NCBI GenBank assembly: GCA_018340375.1
Contig: JAFFJZ010000004.1
Coordinates: 32,090,001 to 32,154,000, forward strand
Direction of reading: 5' to 3'
Length of the DNA stretch: 64,000 bases
Source of the DNA: Gonatopus flavifemur
Lineage: Eukaryota; Arthropoda; Insecta; Hymenoptera; Dryinidae
Shown here: positions 1 through 11,560 of the stretch, in pieces
How the letters are laid out: each line of letters begins with the position of its first letter
Position numbering within the stretch: position 1 is the first letter of the stretch
The notes under the pieces: model-generated
Told to the model about the DNA's origin: nothing
Seen by the model: only the letters and a program-made list of their open reading frames with translations
The model's database searches: none
Program-made: the position numbers and the translations under genes

Positions 1-105
1 TGGTATCTTTTGATACCCCGGCTATGGAGAATTCGTAGCATTCCTCAGGCTTTTTCATGTCCTGACCAGAGCATGTACATGTACAACAACATACCTTTAC
101 AGCAC

Positions 106-335
106 AAGAGTTCCCGCAAAGAGCTCCCGTTACGCTAATCAATATGTATTCATTATGAATATTTGGAACTGAAAATGAACTCTTAATGAACAACTTAATG
201 TTCAGAAAGAATTCATATCGAGATTTCATAATGAATTCTGCAGGCATTCAATACGATTTCATTCTAAATTCAAAATATTAATAACCAATACATATTGATT
301 AACATAACGGGGACTATTCAAGAGGTCCCCGGGAA
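106..335. repeat. Foldback repeat at the window start
   Basis: The left arm (about 106-170) and right arm (about 262-335) are inverted copies. Both share the word TAATCAATATGTATT and a GTTCCCG/CGGGGAC-rich outer part. The spacer is AT-rich and repeats ATTCATWATGAA words. No coding potential. It looks like a short non-autonomous foldback element; I see no clear target-site duplication. Confidence 0.5.
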
Positions 336-866
336 GTCTTTATGAATTCAAATTGATCATTTGTGCCGCTGGGTGATGAACAAACCCAGACAGCACCACC
401 ACTTCACAAAGGATTCTTGAAAAAAACATTTAGAACACCTCAGTTTTTGGGAAAATTCATTTTGTATCCCCAGAATCATCCAAATTAATTCTATGAGACA
501 TCAACATGTACACCCGTTATGCGACTAAACATGAAAACATATGGAAGGTCAAAAAAAATACCTAGTCCACCCAAAAGAACTAATATTGAACGCCATTAGG
601 GATACATTCTGAGCACATAACGTATCCAGTTTTGAATACAATTTACGTGCATAATGATATCGGTTTTGAATCCATTTTGCGTGCATAATGGTATCAGTTT
701 TTAATGCTCATTAAATGAACAAATAAATGAATGAAATAGTTACTTTGATATTTGAAAAAAGCAGACTCAACGGTTTGAAAAACTTTTGCTTCAAAAAATA
801 ATGTATACCATTTTTCAAAGGTTAGTTAAGAAAAACATTCTAATTTAAAATATGTAAATATCATAC

Positions 867-1200
867 AATGTCTTTTTTCAGACTTTTTTCAGAGTTTTTC
901 AGAGGTTCTCAATTTTTTTTCCAGACAAATAGGAACGAAATTGCACTCTGAATAAACTCTAACAAAGCTCCGAAAAATTTCTAACATTTTTCTGATTATT
1001 GAAGTAAAATTTTTTCATTTTCAAACACTTTTTCACATATGATATTTGAATTTAGAATATGAATGTATTCATGTAATTTTGAAAATTTTTAATGGTCAGA
1101 AATTTCTCAGAGTTTTGTCAGAATTCTATCAGAGTGCAATTTCGTTCCTATTTGTCTGAACAACTCTGAAAACCTCTGAAAAAAGTCTGAAAAAGTTTAT
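867..1200. mobile_element. Nested foldback element with ~75-90-bp arms
   Basis: The left arm at about 867-956 and right arm at about 1125-1199 are inverted copies. Both contain CAGACAAATAGGAACG followed by AAATTGCACTCTGA, and both have repeated CAGAG/CTCTGAAAA words toward the outside. The loop is AT-rich and non-coding. Related CAGAGTTTT words continue at 1370-1440, so the element may once have extended past the MITE at 1221-1361. Confidence 0.55.
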
Positions 1201-1220
1201 ACAGAATGTTCCAAAAATAT

Positions 1221-1361
1221 TAGAGGCGGGCGAATCTTGACGAAGCGAATCTTTTGTATAAAATACTTATCGAGTTTTGATAAAAATTCTATAGAATTCG
1301 ATACAAATTGAACACTTTTTTTATACAAAAGATTCGCTTCGTAAAGATTCGCCCACCTCTA
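1221..1361. mobile_element. hAT-like palindromic MITE
   Basis: A 141-bp element beginning TAGAGGCGGGCGAATCTT and ending with the inverted form (AAGATTCGCCCACCTCTA). It is flanked by AAAAATAT at 1213-1220 and again at 1362-1369. An 8-bp target duplication with TAGAGG ends is characteristic of hAT elements. The arms continue through AGCGAATCTTTTGTATA and its inverse. No ORF; mobilised in trans if at all. Confidence 0.7.
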
Positions 1362-2367
1362 AAAAATATTAGACTTTTCATCAAATTTTCAGAAATTCTC
1401 AGAGTTTTTTTTAGAGAAAAAGCGGAGTTTTTCAGAGATTATTCATGATGATTCCAGCGAAATATTTTCGTATGGGACATCAGGAACTTCTTCACCTGCG
1501 CTAAGTATGAACACTACCGAATTATGGGACCTTACAATGTTCAACGCAGAACTTTCAAAATTCCAACGTTTTTTCCCTACGTTATACATAACACTTTCAA
1601 AGCATACTCTGATTTTCACTGTTTATACTGGCAATTTAAAAGAAACAAAAAACAACGCTTTATGCGTCATAATTTCATGAATTCAAGGAACTGAATGTTC
1701 GCTCTGAATTTCATAATGATCAAGATGAATCCCAAACTACTTTTGTCTCTCAACCATTATTACAAATTTTGATACAATTTGAAAATTGCATTCATCTTTT
1801 TCACCCACAGTAAATCCTAACCTCAAAATATTTCATCATAGTATTCAAGAGTTTGTATGTCATTCCATTAATGTCAATAATTATAGAATTATTTTATTTA
1901 TTGCATGTTATTGCAATGAAATCAACTACCACTACACTTTGGTATTTTATCATCTATTAGCTTTCATACTTGGATAAACAAAATCAATTTAAAGATTCCA
2001 AGCTTTGAATATGAATATTTTTACTCATTTTGAATGTCTGACATTTCAATGAATATCAAATAACTTCTGAAAGAATTCAAGTTCTTGCTTTCATTTTATG
2101 TTCATTTGGGCGAACTGAGAACACATCTTGAACTTCCGTGGGGATTCATGTTTTGTCGCATAATGGGTGTTCTTTTGGAATACCGTATGTGGTCTTGATG
2201 AATGTTTTGCGAGTTCTGATATGCACTCAATAAGAATTCTTTCTGAAGTCTTTTGGTACTGCATGTATTCTCTCAAATGATATATTGAATTCTCAAAAAA
2301 GAGTTCTCAAAGCATTCTTTTCTGTGAATTCTCTGCGAATTCAAAAGGGACTGTAGTGCTGTCTGGG

Positions 2368-3524
2368 AAGTCATAAACCATTATGTGATTGATAGGAATG
2401 GCAAATGCTTAATATTCTATACTTTTATCAATCGAACAATGAATGATGAATTCATTTAACATTAGAGATAGAGACTGCGATAGCAATCACCGCTACCAAT
2501 CATTTGGATTTGGATTCAGTGACATAAAAAAACTCCCTAGGAGTACTTCTTCAATAACTCAATTGATTGCATTCGAAGCGTGAACCCCCCCCCCCCCTTC
2601 CCCCAGCTACGAAGGGCAGCCTTCACCCCCAAACCTGCGTCATTGCCGATATAAAAAATACATGTCGAATATTTTTTATGGTTCTACAAATCTGCAAGCT
2701 TTCAGCAAAATCGGTGAGTGATACTTTCGTAGTTTTACTTGTTAGTTTCTGAGATACGAGGAATTTTTAGATTTCTGCAAAATCCAAATAACTCAAAAGC
2801 ATTGTGTACTACACACTTGATCTCAACTCCATTCGCTAAGTGGAATAAATATTAATGAATATTTCTTTGGTCGTATCCAACTATACGATTTATTTACTAT
2901 AAACAAATCTTATTGGAGTCAACGAATCTTTTTTCTCAGTGTGGACATGCAGAAAATATTTGATGGAATATTACAGTGTACCACCGGATCGAGGTGCCAT
3001 CGGTTTCTTCGAGAAGTGATGGGATTTAGAATACATTTTGCATATCGGTGTAGCGGAATGCTGTTCGAGGACTGCGAAGCATGAAAACAGACATGCACGC
3101 GGTTTCTCTTGGACTTCAACGGTGATGAGTCAACGAAACCAATTCATAACTAATGATTAGTACTGAAATTGGGTCTATCCGGGTTTTATCTGATAAAATT
3201 TTCGAGAATGCATTTCGTATCCGGGTGTCATGAAGGAATGAGTTAGTGGAATTCATTTAGAACTGCTGACCGGGAATCAATTCGGGTTTATTAGGGTTTT
3301 TACTGGAAAAGTCAGAAATTCAACGAGATGGTCGTGATGAAGACTCAGATTAGTCTCTTTCTCGCACAACTCCGATCCAATCCCTGCTAGACAAACTCTC
3401 AACAACTGGATTGTCAGTTGATTTGCGTTGCAAATAGAATAGAAAATACTTCCGTTTCCTACCAAGAACCCGGGAGTGGAAAAGTCTGCAATGTTTTTAA
3501 AGTCGGGTTTTCACAAAAAATTTT
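2368..3524. other. Interval without recognised gene
   Basis: Non-coding DNA with a run of 13 C at 2585-2597. A lone CMC-like right end (TTTTTTCTCAGTG) stops at 2941; I cannot find its left end. From 2990 to 3480 base composition is more mixed and the word CCGGGT recurs. No ORF with recognisable protein similarity. Confidence 0.4.
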
Positions 3525-5753
3525 AACCCTCAAACGGTAACGTCTTTTTCAGCACTCGTTAATGGTAGTCATGGGTCATTCATGTCCTCCGTATACTGCC
3601 GTACCAGGCAAGAAAGCTGTTAACTCCAAATCTGCTCGAATAGAGAAAACCGAGAAAAACTATTCCACATTATAATCGTATGATGTAATTAATATTTCGA
3701 GATTATTAAAGCGGTTCTGGGGTAAATGAGGGGTGCTCTTTTCAATTATTTGAAAAAAAATCGATATTTTTAATAACAACCAATGAAAAAATGGATTAAG
3801 GTTTTCCGTTGGGCAGAAACACTGACCAAAAGAACCATAACTCGGGTTACGGTCTTTTTCCGTGTGACAGCTCTCGAACATTATGCTTTGATCGTTTGCT
3901 TTACAAGCTAAGAAACATGTTAACTCAGTATCCGTGCAGCGACGTTTACAAACATCAGTATATAATCAGCTATGCATAACATGAGCATAGTTTAAGATTT
4001 GATTACCAAATCTATGGATTCGATATCTCAAAAATTGACATTTTTCTCACGTGAAATAATAATATTGGTAGAAAAAAAGGATTTACTTTTGATTGCAGAA
4101 ATTTTTAGGTTTTCAATCGAGTACAAACTTTGTTCATACTGTGTGACATGCAATGGAAGGAACAAGTTTTGTAATCATTCCTGAGGTGGAAGTGTTTTTT
4201 GGAGCAGACAAGAATATTATCCCTATCAAACGTGTCAATATAATAATAAAAATCAAATACAGCAAAGTACAACACAGATTCAATAGCTTTTTTATTTAAT
4301 ATATTTGAAACAACAACAAGAAAAAATAAACAATCTTTTACATAAGAACTGAAATAAAATTCTCGATATTTTTCTTCAGAAAACAAATAAAAAATTTGAA
4401 CGAATCCGTATAGGTACTTTTTTTCGCTTCACATGTAATCTCAGTCTTTAAATAAACAGGAAAAAATAAATTAAGTCTTCAAGAAAAGTAATCATTACAA
4501 TATAAATACTTGTACGACTGCATCAGGACTTTTCGGTCTCCTCGTTGTCGTAATGAGTGATTAAGTCATTGACTTTCGACGTGGGCAATTTGAGCCAAAA
4601 TTGTTTTCTACTAGAGGGCATCAAAGGTACTAATGTTTCCAAGATGTCCGTTTTTTTATCTAGCGGAATGCCTCGACAAATTTGTTGATTTCCGACAGAA
4701 TGAAATGAAATTTTTGTCTCGTTTATGTTCACTTTTGACAATTCCCTTTACGTACACAATGATATCTTGAAGCGTCTATCATGAAGATTTCCGAATTGTG
4801 CCGAAGATATACAACCGGACTTACGGTTTTCTTCCCTAGTAAACTGGCTTCAGACACAAGCAATTTACAAGCCAAGAAAACCTTAACTCCGAAGAGATTC
4901 TTTGGAATAGTACAAGAGGCTTGATCCTCACTGAATTTACTAAGCAAAAAGACCGTAACTCAAATTACAGTCTTTTCGCCTGGCAAAGTGGTGACGTATT
5001 CGATCGTTTCTCTCATTTTTATGTGAGTTACGGCTTTTTTCTGATGATTGCTCGATTTTCACTTCGTTTTCAGAGAAGGAGAATGTTAATTATTTAAAAA
5101 TTAAGAGCAATACCAGACTTCTGTAAACACAGTTAAATGCACCTTGATTCTCTGAATCGAATGATATAAAAAACTCATTTTCGACGAAAATTGAGTTAAC
5201 AACTTTTTTGCCTGGCACGGCAGTATAGTATTTTCAATTCTTTGAATATACTCAAAAAAAATTTTCAAAACACTCATGAACGCAGCTTGAGCAATATATT
5301 TTGAGAGTCTATAATTCAAATCGCCAAAAGATATTATTGAAACATGTATTTTTGAACATTCATGTAAAAAACGAAGAAAAAGGGTTATTTCTATGAATTT
5401 TCAAGCATTTCAAAATTTTTGAGAAAAATAAAATGAAGCATGGTTTTTGAAAGAAAAAGATAGTGCTTTTCGGAAAAAAGTACCACATTACTGTTAGATG
5501 TAGAATTAGTATCAAATTTCAACGGAGGATAATGGGGTATTTTCCAAACTTGATTTCGGATAGTTTATCCTTCATAGGTTAATTCCATTTCAGGGGAGAG
5601 AACACAATAAAATGACTCGATAAACGCTTCTACATGATTATTACTTTAGGATGCAAGATTGTGAACTTCGAACCTGGAGATCAATTGATCCATTTGAACC
5701 AACTTTTTATTTTGGTCTGGACACAAATGAACCATGGTTACCGTTTGAGGGTT
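3525..5753. mobile_element. About 2.2-kb foldback element, TIR AACCCTCAAACGGTAAC
   Basis: The left end AACCCTCAAACGGTAAC (3525) and its exact inverse at the right end (GTTACCGTTTGAGGGTT, to 5753) define the element. A second, gapped inverted block follows inside (ATGGGTCATTCATGTCC against ATGGTTCATTTGTGTCC). The interior carries scattered inverted quasi-repeats: GGCAAGAAAGCTGTTAACTC at about 3608 and its inverse near 5190, and AACTC..TTACGGTCTTTT near 3840 and 4950. No transposase ORF was found, so it is non-autonomous. Confidence 0.55.
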
Positions 5754-6275
5754 CATCAGCTCAGTAATATAGATTGCAATTTTTGTGATAGATTCCGGAT
5801 ATGACCTAATTAATCAGCAAAAAGTATTGGAAATTAGTCAAACCCAACTCAACACTAACTGACAGTGAAAATTCACGGATTTTCATTACTTTTTACTGGT
5901 TCAGATTCACAGAATGTACGGAGTGCTGTAGTGATATCAGGAAGGAGAGATCCTTGAATAAGATCGAGCTGGTTTATAGAAAGAATATTTAGTCCTTATA
6001 GATTTCTCATAAAACATCGGAACAAATTTGATAAATTTTCTATAACGAAGGATTGGTCCTTGTTGAATTCTCCAGAGAGATGCTTAATTGTTGAAGCTTT
6101 TTATTCTGGATCAATCAATCAAGAGCGTAAAAAGAATTGCGTCCCGTTTCTTGCATTATGCAAATTGAGCAGATACTGGTGATGGCGATCTTTGAAGATG
6201 ATTGATCCGTTTTTATATAAAAAGTATTCAGTTTTCATTGAAATCTATAAAAACGAGATAATTTACATACATATT
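5754..6275. other. Interval without recognised gene
   Basis: AT-rich non-coding DNA. I see no ORF, RNA gene or repeat boundary here. Confidence 0.4.
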
Positions 6276-6543
6276 CACGGAAAACAAGAAATAGTTGCAG
6301 CAACTACTCAAATAGTCGATTTTCGACCATCTACTTAAGTAGTTGCTGCCGCTACTCAGTAGTCAGGACAAATAACTCGATAGTTGCACTAACTAACGTG
6401 AATACCTGAGGTATTCTGAATTAATTGAGACAGCTAACGTGTTACTTGTCCTGACTACTAAGTAGCTGTAGCAACTACTTAGGTAGATGGTCGAAAATCG
6501 ACTATTTAAGTAGTTGCTGCAACTATTCTTTTTTTTTTTCGTG
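6276..6543. mobile_element. CMC-like palindromic MITE, TSD TT
   Basis: Starts CACGGAAAAC and ends TTTTTTTTTTCGTG, with TT on both outer sides (6274-6275 and 6544-6545). The arms (~100 bp each) are near-perfect inverted copies with repeated AGTAGTTGC/GCAACTAC words. The loop holds a smaller hairpin around CCTGAGG. Non-coding. Confidence 0.7.
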
Positions 6544-6563
6544 TTCAAGAATCGGAATCACTA

Positions 6564-6798
6564 CTCGGAGAAAACGACCTGCTAAAAAGTACCATACTAT
6601 ATAGCGTTCGAGCATTACTATTACCTGAATCAAAATAATCACATAAAAATACTTCTAAAAGTATCATACTTGCTTGGACTTTCCTGTAGAAGTATAGTAC
6701 TCTTGTAGATATTTTCACGTGAATAATTTGATGTGGACAAGGGTAATGCTCTAACACTACAAAGTGTGGTATTTTTTAGCAGATTTTTTTTCTCCGTG
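6564..6798. mobile_element. CMC-like MITE, decayed left end
   Basis: The right end TTTTTTCTCCGTG (to 6798) matches the left end CTCGGAGAAAAC (from 6564, C-T-C in place of C-A-C) in inverted orientation. The arms continue with CTGCTAAAAARTACCA and its inverse, then GAGCATTAC. Flanking dinucleotides do not match, so this copy is older or mis-bounded. Confidence 0.5.
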
Positions 6799-6869
6799 AG
6801 CAGCTACTGTTGGAAATATTGTAGTACTTTCTACATTGAAAGAAGAATACAGATTATAGATTGTATATA

Positions 6870-8120
6870 TTAGGTGTACCACTTTGCTTCCGCCGTTTTT
6901 TCCCAGAATTTGAGGCTTCGTTCTCAAAAAGTGAATAAATATTTATGATTCAAAGTACTGGCCGTCGCTAGCCACTCTTTTTTCCCATCTTTTTGACAAT
7001 TGTCGGACCCCATTCCGGAAAAACGAGACCTTCTGAGGCGATTCACGAATCGATCCATTCTTCAATTCCTTCATAGGAATGAAAATGCTGATCACTCAGG
7101 CCGTGTACCATCGATCGAAATAAATAGTATTCGGAAGCAGCAATGTCTGAAAAGTACGGCGGATGGGGTGAAACTTCCCATTTTAGTGTTTCCAAATATG
7201 TCTTGACCGGTTTTGAGACATGTGGCCGAGCATTATCATATTGGAGGATAACTTTATTCTGTCTTTCTTGGTACTGTGGCCGTTTCTTCTTCAATGCTCG
7301 GCTCAAACGCATCAACTGCGTTCGATATCGATCTCCTGTGATGGTTTCACTCGGTTTCAATAGCTCATAATACACGACACCGAGCTGATCCCACGAAATG
7401 CAGAGCATAACCTTGGCACTATGAATATTCGGTTGAGCCGTCGCCATGGGGACATGTCCGGGTATTCCCCAAGATTTTCTGCGCTTGGGATTATCGTAGT
7501 GGACCCATTTTTCTTCGCCGGTCACAATGCGGTGTGAAAACCCCTCTCGATTCTGTCTTTGAAGCAGCTGTTCGCAAGTAAAGAGACGTCGTTCAACGTC
7601 TCTTGGGTTCAATTCCTACGGAACCCGATTCCCCTGTTTCTGAATCATTCCCATGGCTTTGAGGCGTTTCCAAATGGTTTGTTGAGTTGCTCCCAATGAT
7701 TCTGCCAATTCTTCTCGCGTTTGGCACGAGTCTTCATCAAGTAATGCCTCCAGTTTGGAATCTTCAAACATTTTCTCTCTTCCACCGCCATGCCGGTCCT
7801 CGATATTAAAATCACCCTTCTTGAAACGTTGAAACTATTCACGACACGTTCTTTTACTCAGAGCAGCCTCACCGTAAGTAGTTGAGAGCATTCGATGAGC
7901 CTCAGTCGATTACCGCAAATTACGAGGATTCGGCTCAAAAACTGACATCTTCGATCGAGTAAAAATTTATAATGTAATGAAAATTCACTAATCTGACGAT
8001 GTTGTTATGTTGACACATGTCCAACCTTATTGTGTGACATTCATCACCTAACCTATTTCGACCGCCACCTACCGACGCAACCATGTATTGTAAACGGGGG
8101 AAGCAAAGTTGTACACCTAA
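6870..8120 (-). mobile_element. Mariner element 1 (degenerate copy)
   Basis: A 1251-bp Tc1/mariner element with ends TTAGGTGTACCACTTTGCTT and, inverted, TTAGGTGTACAACTTTGCTT (about 26 of the first 28 bases match). TA lies on both sides (6868-6869 and 8121-8122), the canonical mariner target duplication. It encodes a broken transposase on the minus strand. It belongs to the same family as 34787-36071 but carries more lesions, so it is the older insertion. Confidence 0.9.
6943..7948 (-). pseudogene. Mariner transposase pseudogene (mauritiana-like)
   Basis: The former D,D34D transposase of element 1, read from an ATG at 7948 to a stop at 6943. The longest open piece (7043-7612) keeps recognisable blocks: RDVERR, WVHYDNPKRRKSW, YELLKPSETITGDRY, YDNARPHVSKPVK. 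It is dead several times over. In-frame stops fall soon after the start, at about 7835-7837, 7616-7618 and 7043-7045. About 40 bases are missing near the N terminus compared with the copy at 34859-35898. The first catalytic Asp is Glu (TGEEKW) and the third is also Glu (ASEYYLF). Spread of damage across the gene indicates neutral decay. Confidence 0.85.
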
Positions 8121-8159
8121 TAATTTATATGTCATTCATGTTTATCCCATGATGATGAT

Positions 8160-8300
8160 CGATGATGTCGATTTTTAAAAGAATCGATTCTGTTTTATAC
8201 AGGTTATATGAAATTTTTATGAATATTTTATACAAAACCATAAAAATTGAATACTTTTTTTTTTACAAAAGAGAATCGACTCTTCAGGCACCGGCATCGC
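8160..8300. repeat. Small foldback element
   Basis: The arms contain GAATCGATTCTGTTTTATA and the inverse TACAAAAGAGAATCGACTC, around an AT-rich loop. Its architecture and words resemble the MITE at 11411-11560 (GTCGATTCTC), so they are probably related. Boundaries are approximate; no clean target duplication. Confidence 0.45.
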
Positions 8301-9594
8301 TGATATCTTAAACGATTTTTACAGGTACAATATTTGTATGTAGAAAAGTGTTCAAGTACTGAGTCGTGCGCTTCATATAACGTACTTCTCCCATAAAAAG
8401 GGATTAGAATTGAACGACACAGTTCCAGAATATATAAAATCATCTCACAATCACAAATCTATCTGATTGAGTCGATTTGAATCAAATTCGGAGGATTCAA
8501 TTCAAATCCTGATCCTCCAATCATGAAATTCGGCTTGAGATTCCGAACTTCACCTTTTACACGTCATGTCAAAACTTCGTGGCGCGCGAGGATGATTTGA
8601 AATTCATGAAACTTCAGGCGCACCATAATTATTGGTGCACCATGGGATTTCAATCGGTCGTATCTCTTGAACCATAGAATGTCATGAATCTTTTTATATG
8701 AAACAAAATTGTCTTTCCTTTTCATAAGAAATGTTTTTCATAGATGATATCGAATCCACAAACTTTAAGACACCCTGTGTACATTTCGTACATACAATGA
8801 CGAAAGGTGACAAAAAGTAGGGAGAGGAACGTTGCGTGGCAACGAATAAACGCGAACAGCTGCGGAAACAGCCGAAAGAGAAAGAGCTGGAAACCGATTG
8901 TACGAATACGAAAGCTGTTAGAGCTGTTACTACCGGCAGCAGAATACAGCAGCGACGGCAGCAACCAACAGCAGGCGACAAACCTGCGGAAGGCAGTTGG
9001 TCGGTGTTCTGTTAAAATACATGCCCAGGTAGGCAATCAATCGATGTGGCTCGTGTGTTCTTCTCCCATAATTTGCACTTGTATTTTTTTGTTCATGTAT
9101 CCCAACGTAAATTGAAAATAACATTACACCCAAGCAAATGTTCTCCAGAAAAAATACGAAAATTTTGTCTTCTTCGAGGCGCAATGAATGTTTGTTTATA
9201 TACAAATGACATGTTATCAGGATAAATGAACGAGTTCCAATATCATCCGATTTGAATTTCGTGATCTTCGAGCAAATTCTGTTGCTTTTGTTGAATGACT
9301 TTCAAGTGGTGTTCGGAGAAACATAAACGAGAAACGAAGAAGGAAAAAAAGGCAGGAAAAATTGTGTCGATCAAAGATCGATTCGTTTCGTTCAAGGTTG
9401 ATGTGACAGACTTCTCCGGTATTCAAAATGGAAAGTGACAAAAAATAAAAGTTGAAAGAGTTACATAACGATATAAGTGATTTGTTTGGATAAAATTGTG
9501 ATTGATTTTCTGTAATCATGGAGAATCAGTGATTTACACGAACGAAGGAAGAGCCACGGAACGACGTTAAAAGTGAACGTGAAAAATTTTATAA

Positions 9595-9786
9595 ATGATT
9601 ACATTGAATGGAAAGCCGTTGAATAATGTTGTGATGTTGGTGAATGGAATGATTGTTTTTTTTACTTCTCCTCCTTCTTCTTCTTCTTCTTCTTCTTCTT
9701 CTTGTTCCTCGTCTTCTTCCATGAACATTCTGTGCGATAGTTCAATGCCAGAGAGACACATTCAAGGTAGTGTCATTGACATTTAA
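9595..9786 (+). other. Short Ser-rich ORF, doubtful
   Basis: An ATG-initiated 63-codon ORF. It begins with an ordinary-looking segment (MITLNGKPLNNVVMLVNG), passes through a serine run encoded by a (TCT)n microsatellite (~9671-9720), and then a short tail. A donor-like TTCAAG|GTAGTG lies inside the tail at about 9765, so it could be a first coding exon. Microsatellites open frames by chance, and I recognise no homologue, so non-coding is at least as likely. Confidence 0.15.
9671..9720. repeat. (TCT)n microsatellite
   Basis: A trinucleotide TTC/TCT run of about 50 bases with a few interruptions (TGTTCCTCG). Confidence 0.9.
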
Positions 9787-9990
9787 GAAAATTCTGCAAC
9801 CCTCGATCTTCCCTTAGACGCGCGGTAGTATTGTTGAGGTGCAAGTTTCAAGTCGAGTTATAAGATATTTTACTAGGTGATGTTGAGTGTTATGTTGCAT
9901 TGTGATATAGTTATCGGAAGTCACTAAATTTGATCGTCCAAATTGAAAGGAACGTCATGACGGCATTATAAGGGCAATACAAGGTAAGAT

Positions 9991-11410
9991 TCAATTGTAT
10001 CTCATGCTAAGTAGATTGAATTGTTTGTTGTTTTTGTGGTATCACTTGTACCAAAGTACAGGGGAAATGAGTTGGAATTGATTTCTGAATCTCACGTATT
10101 CAAACTTCAACACGGATAGATGACTTACGTGTTGTTATTTCGTTACGTTAGTTACAGTATCATTTTCATGACCGAAGAGTGTCTTAGACTGAAACAACGC
10201 AATTTCATAAAAACGTTTTTTATCACTCTCCTAACGGTATAAATTAATTAAAAAGAAGATTTATTAATTTTTCTCTCATTTTTCTCTGCCGTTGAAAGTG
10301 TTATCATTTGGGTGAAGGAAATGATATATAGTATTTACATTTGTTGGATAAATTATCGATGATGGCTATTGCGAGGAACGATTATTGCTATAAATAAGTG
10401 AGTAGATGTAAAATAATGTTGTCGATCTGAATGTAACGGAAGATGTAACGACGTGCACAATGTAATTTAATCAATTTCTAATGTTTATAAATATGTGCAG
10501 TGGATGGTGAAATTTGAATTTTTTAGTATTGGATGCTATGCTTATTCATTTGAGTTCATTCACGTGGAAATATGTAAGATTCAAAAATATCCTACTGGGA
10601 GAAATTAATTGCAGTAATTCAAGGAGGCAAGAATGGTAACATCCTATTACTATTCGTTTAATGATCAAACCAGTTATCAGGTAGTTGCAACTATGTTTTT
10701 CAAACTCAGGATAGAAAGTTGAATGAATTGAAAAGAGTTTGCAATATTAAAATTCATATTTCAAAATATTGTAAGATATTCATATTATACTCGCATACAT
10801 GAGAAAAAAAGGTATGTGGACTGAATATATTAGGCTATATATAGTGTTTCTGAATTACATGGATATGTCTCATGTATGTAAAAGATGTATTTGTAACCTA
10901 ACAATGTGTTATAACATGTACGGTGTATCCAAAAAATATCTTCTCTTGTGAATCTTCGTATGTAAGCGGAAATGGTATATAATAGAAAGAATTATATATG
11001 AATTTCATGAAATAAAGTATTCTATTAAAAAGTGATTTCGTAGAATCTAAACTACTTCGCAGCATGAAATTTGTATATAATTTGTATAGATTGATACATT
11101 GTGTATAGAAATGATATATAAATTCCATAAAAATAATTCTACAATACAGAACTCCGTAAAATTTTGATTTAGTCAATATTTCTCCCGTGTTGGAAGAAAG
11201 CTTTGTAATTCTTTTCGAAAATTGAAGATTTCATCATTCCTGAAATGGAAATTTCTCTCAGCGCTCGGAAACAATTTTTGGTTCCAGTGGAAGAATTTTC
11301 GAAATTATGTATAAGTTATATGGAATTATATATAAATTATATATAATTTTGAGAATTTTTCCGCTTCAGTTGTCTGTATACATGAATGGATGGATGTGCG
11401 TAGTCCTGGT
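9991..11410. other. AT-rich interval, possible degraded foldback
   Basis: No gene recognised. Between 10595 (CTGGGAGAAATT) and 11189 (AATATTTCTCCCGTG) the outer words are inverted copies. The interior repeats TATATAAATTCCATA/ATGGAATTATATA words. A decayed CMC-like element is possible, but the left terminus is not CAC and no duplication is seen. Confidence 0.3.
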
Positions 11411-11560
11411 TAGTGATATTGATTCTCAAAAGAATCGATTCTCTTTTATAAAGTATATATTGGATATTTATACATACTCCATTCGGAGTATTCAATATCT
11501 GGGTACTATATATTTTTCTTTATGAAGAAAATCGACTCCGTTCGAGAATCGACATTACTA
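11411..11560. mobile_element. hAT-like palindromic MITE
   Basis: A 150-bp foldback with ends TAGTGATATTGATTCTC and inverted GAGAATCGACATTACTA. The flanking octamers GTCCTGGT and GTTCTGGG agree at 6 of 8 positions, compatible with an aged 8-bp hAT duplication. It has a small TACTCC/GGAGTA hairpin in the centre and no ORF. Confidence 0.55.

Larger units (their letters stand above)
385..2367. mobile_element. About 2-kb foldback element, TIR CCCAGACAGCAC
   Basis: The ends are CCCAGACAGCAC and, inverted, GTGCTGTCTGGG. Homology between the two ends continues inward with gaps: about 509-600 on the left resembles the reverse complement of about 2100-2175 on the right, sharing CACCCRTTATGCGAC and CCCAAAWGAAC. 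The interior is rich in GAATTC/ATGAAT words and has no transposase. Another foldback (867-1200) and a MITE (1221-1361) lie inside it. No clean target duplication is visible at the outer ends, so the superfamily is unknown. Confidence 0.5.
8301..9990. other. Least repetitive stretch; possible host exon/5' UTR sequence
   Basis: From about 8770 the composition becomes more balanced (CAG/GCGACGGCAG-rich at 8900-9010) and I see no inverted-repeat architecture. Plus-strand splice-donor-like sites occur at CCCAG|GTAGGC (~9030), TTCAAG|GTAGTG (~9765) and ACAAG|GTAAGAT (~9983). This is what transcribed 5' exons of a long gene could look like. No conserved protein domain is visible, so it remains a guess. 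An ACACCCTGTG word at 8770-8780 could instead mark a transposon end. Confidence 0.25.

Noticed and set aside
2929..2941. Lone CMC-like right end TTTTTTCTCAGTG
   Set aside because: No left partner found upstream at any reasonable distance; probably a solo fragment. Same for 63125-63138 and the left end at 47574.
7645..7842. 65-codon minus-strand frame inside mariner 1
   Set aside because: The same out-of-frame peptide appears in mariner 3 beneath the true transposase frame, so it is a shadow.
9595..9786. Ser-rich ORF as a definite gene
   Set aside because: The serine run is a TCT microsatellite and no homologue is recognised; kept only as a doubtful feature.
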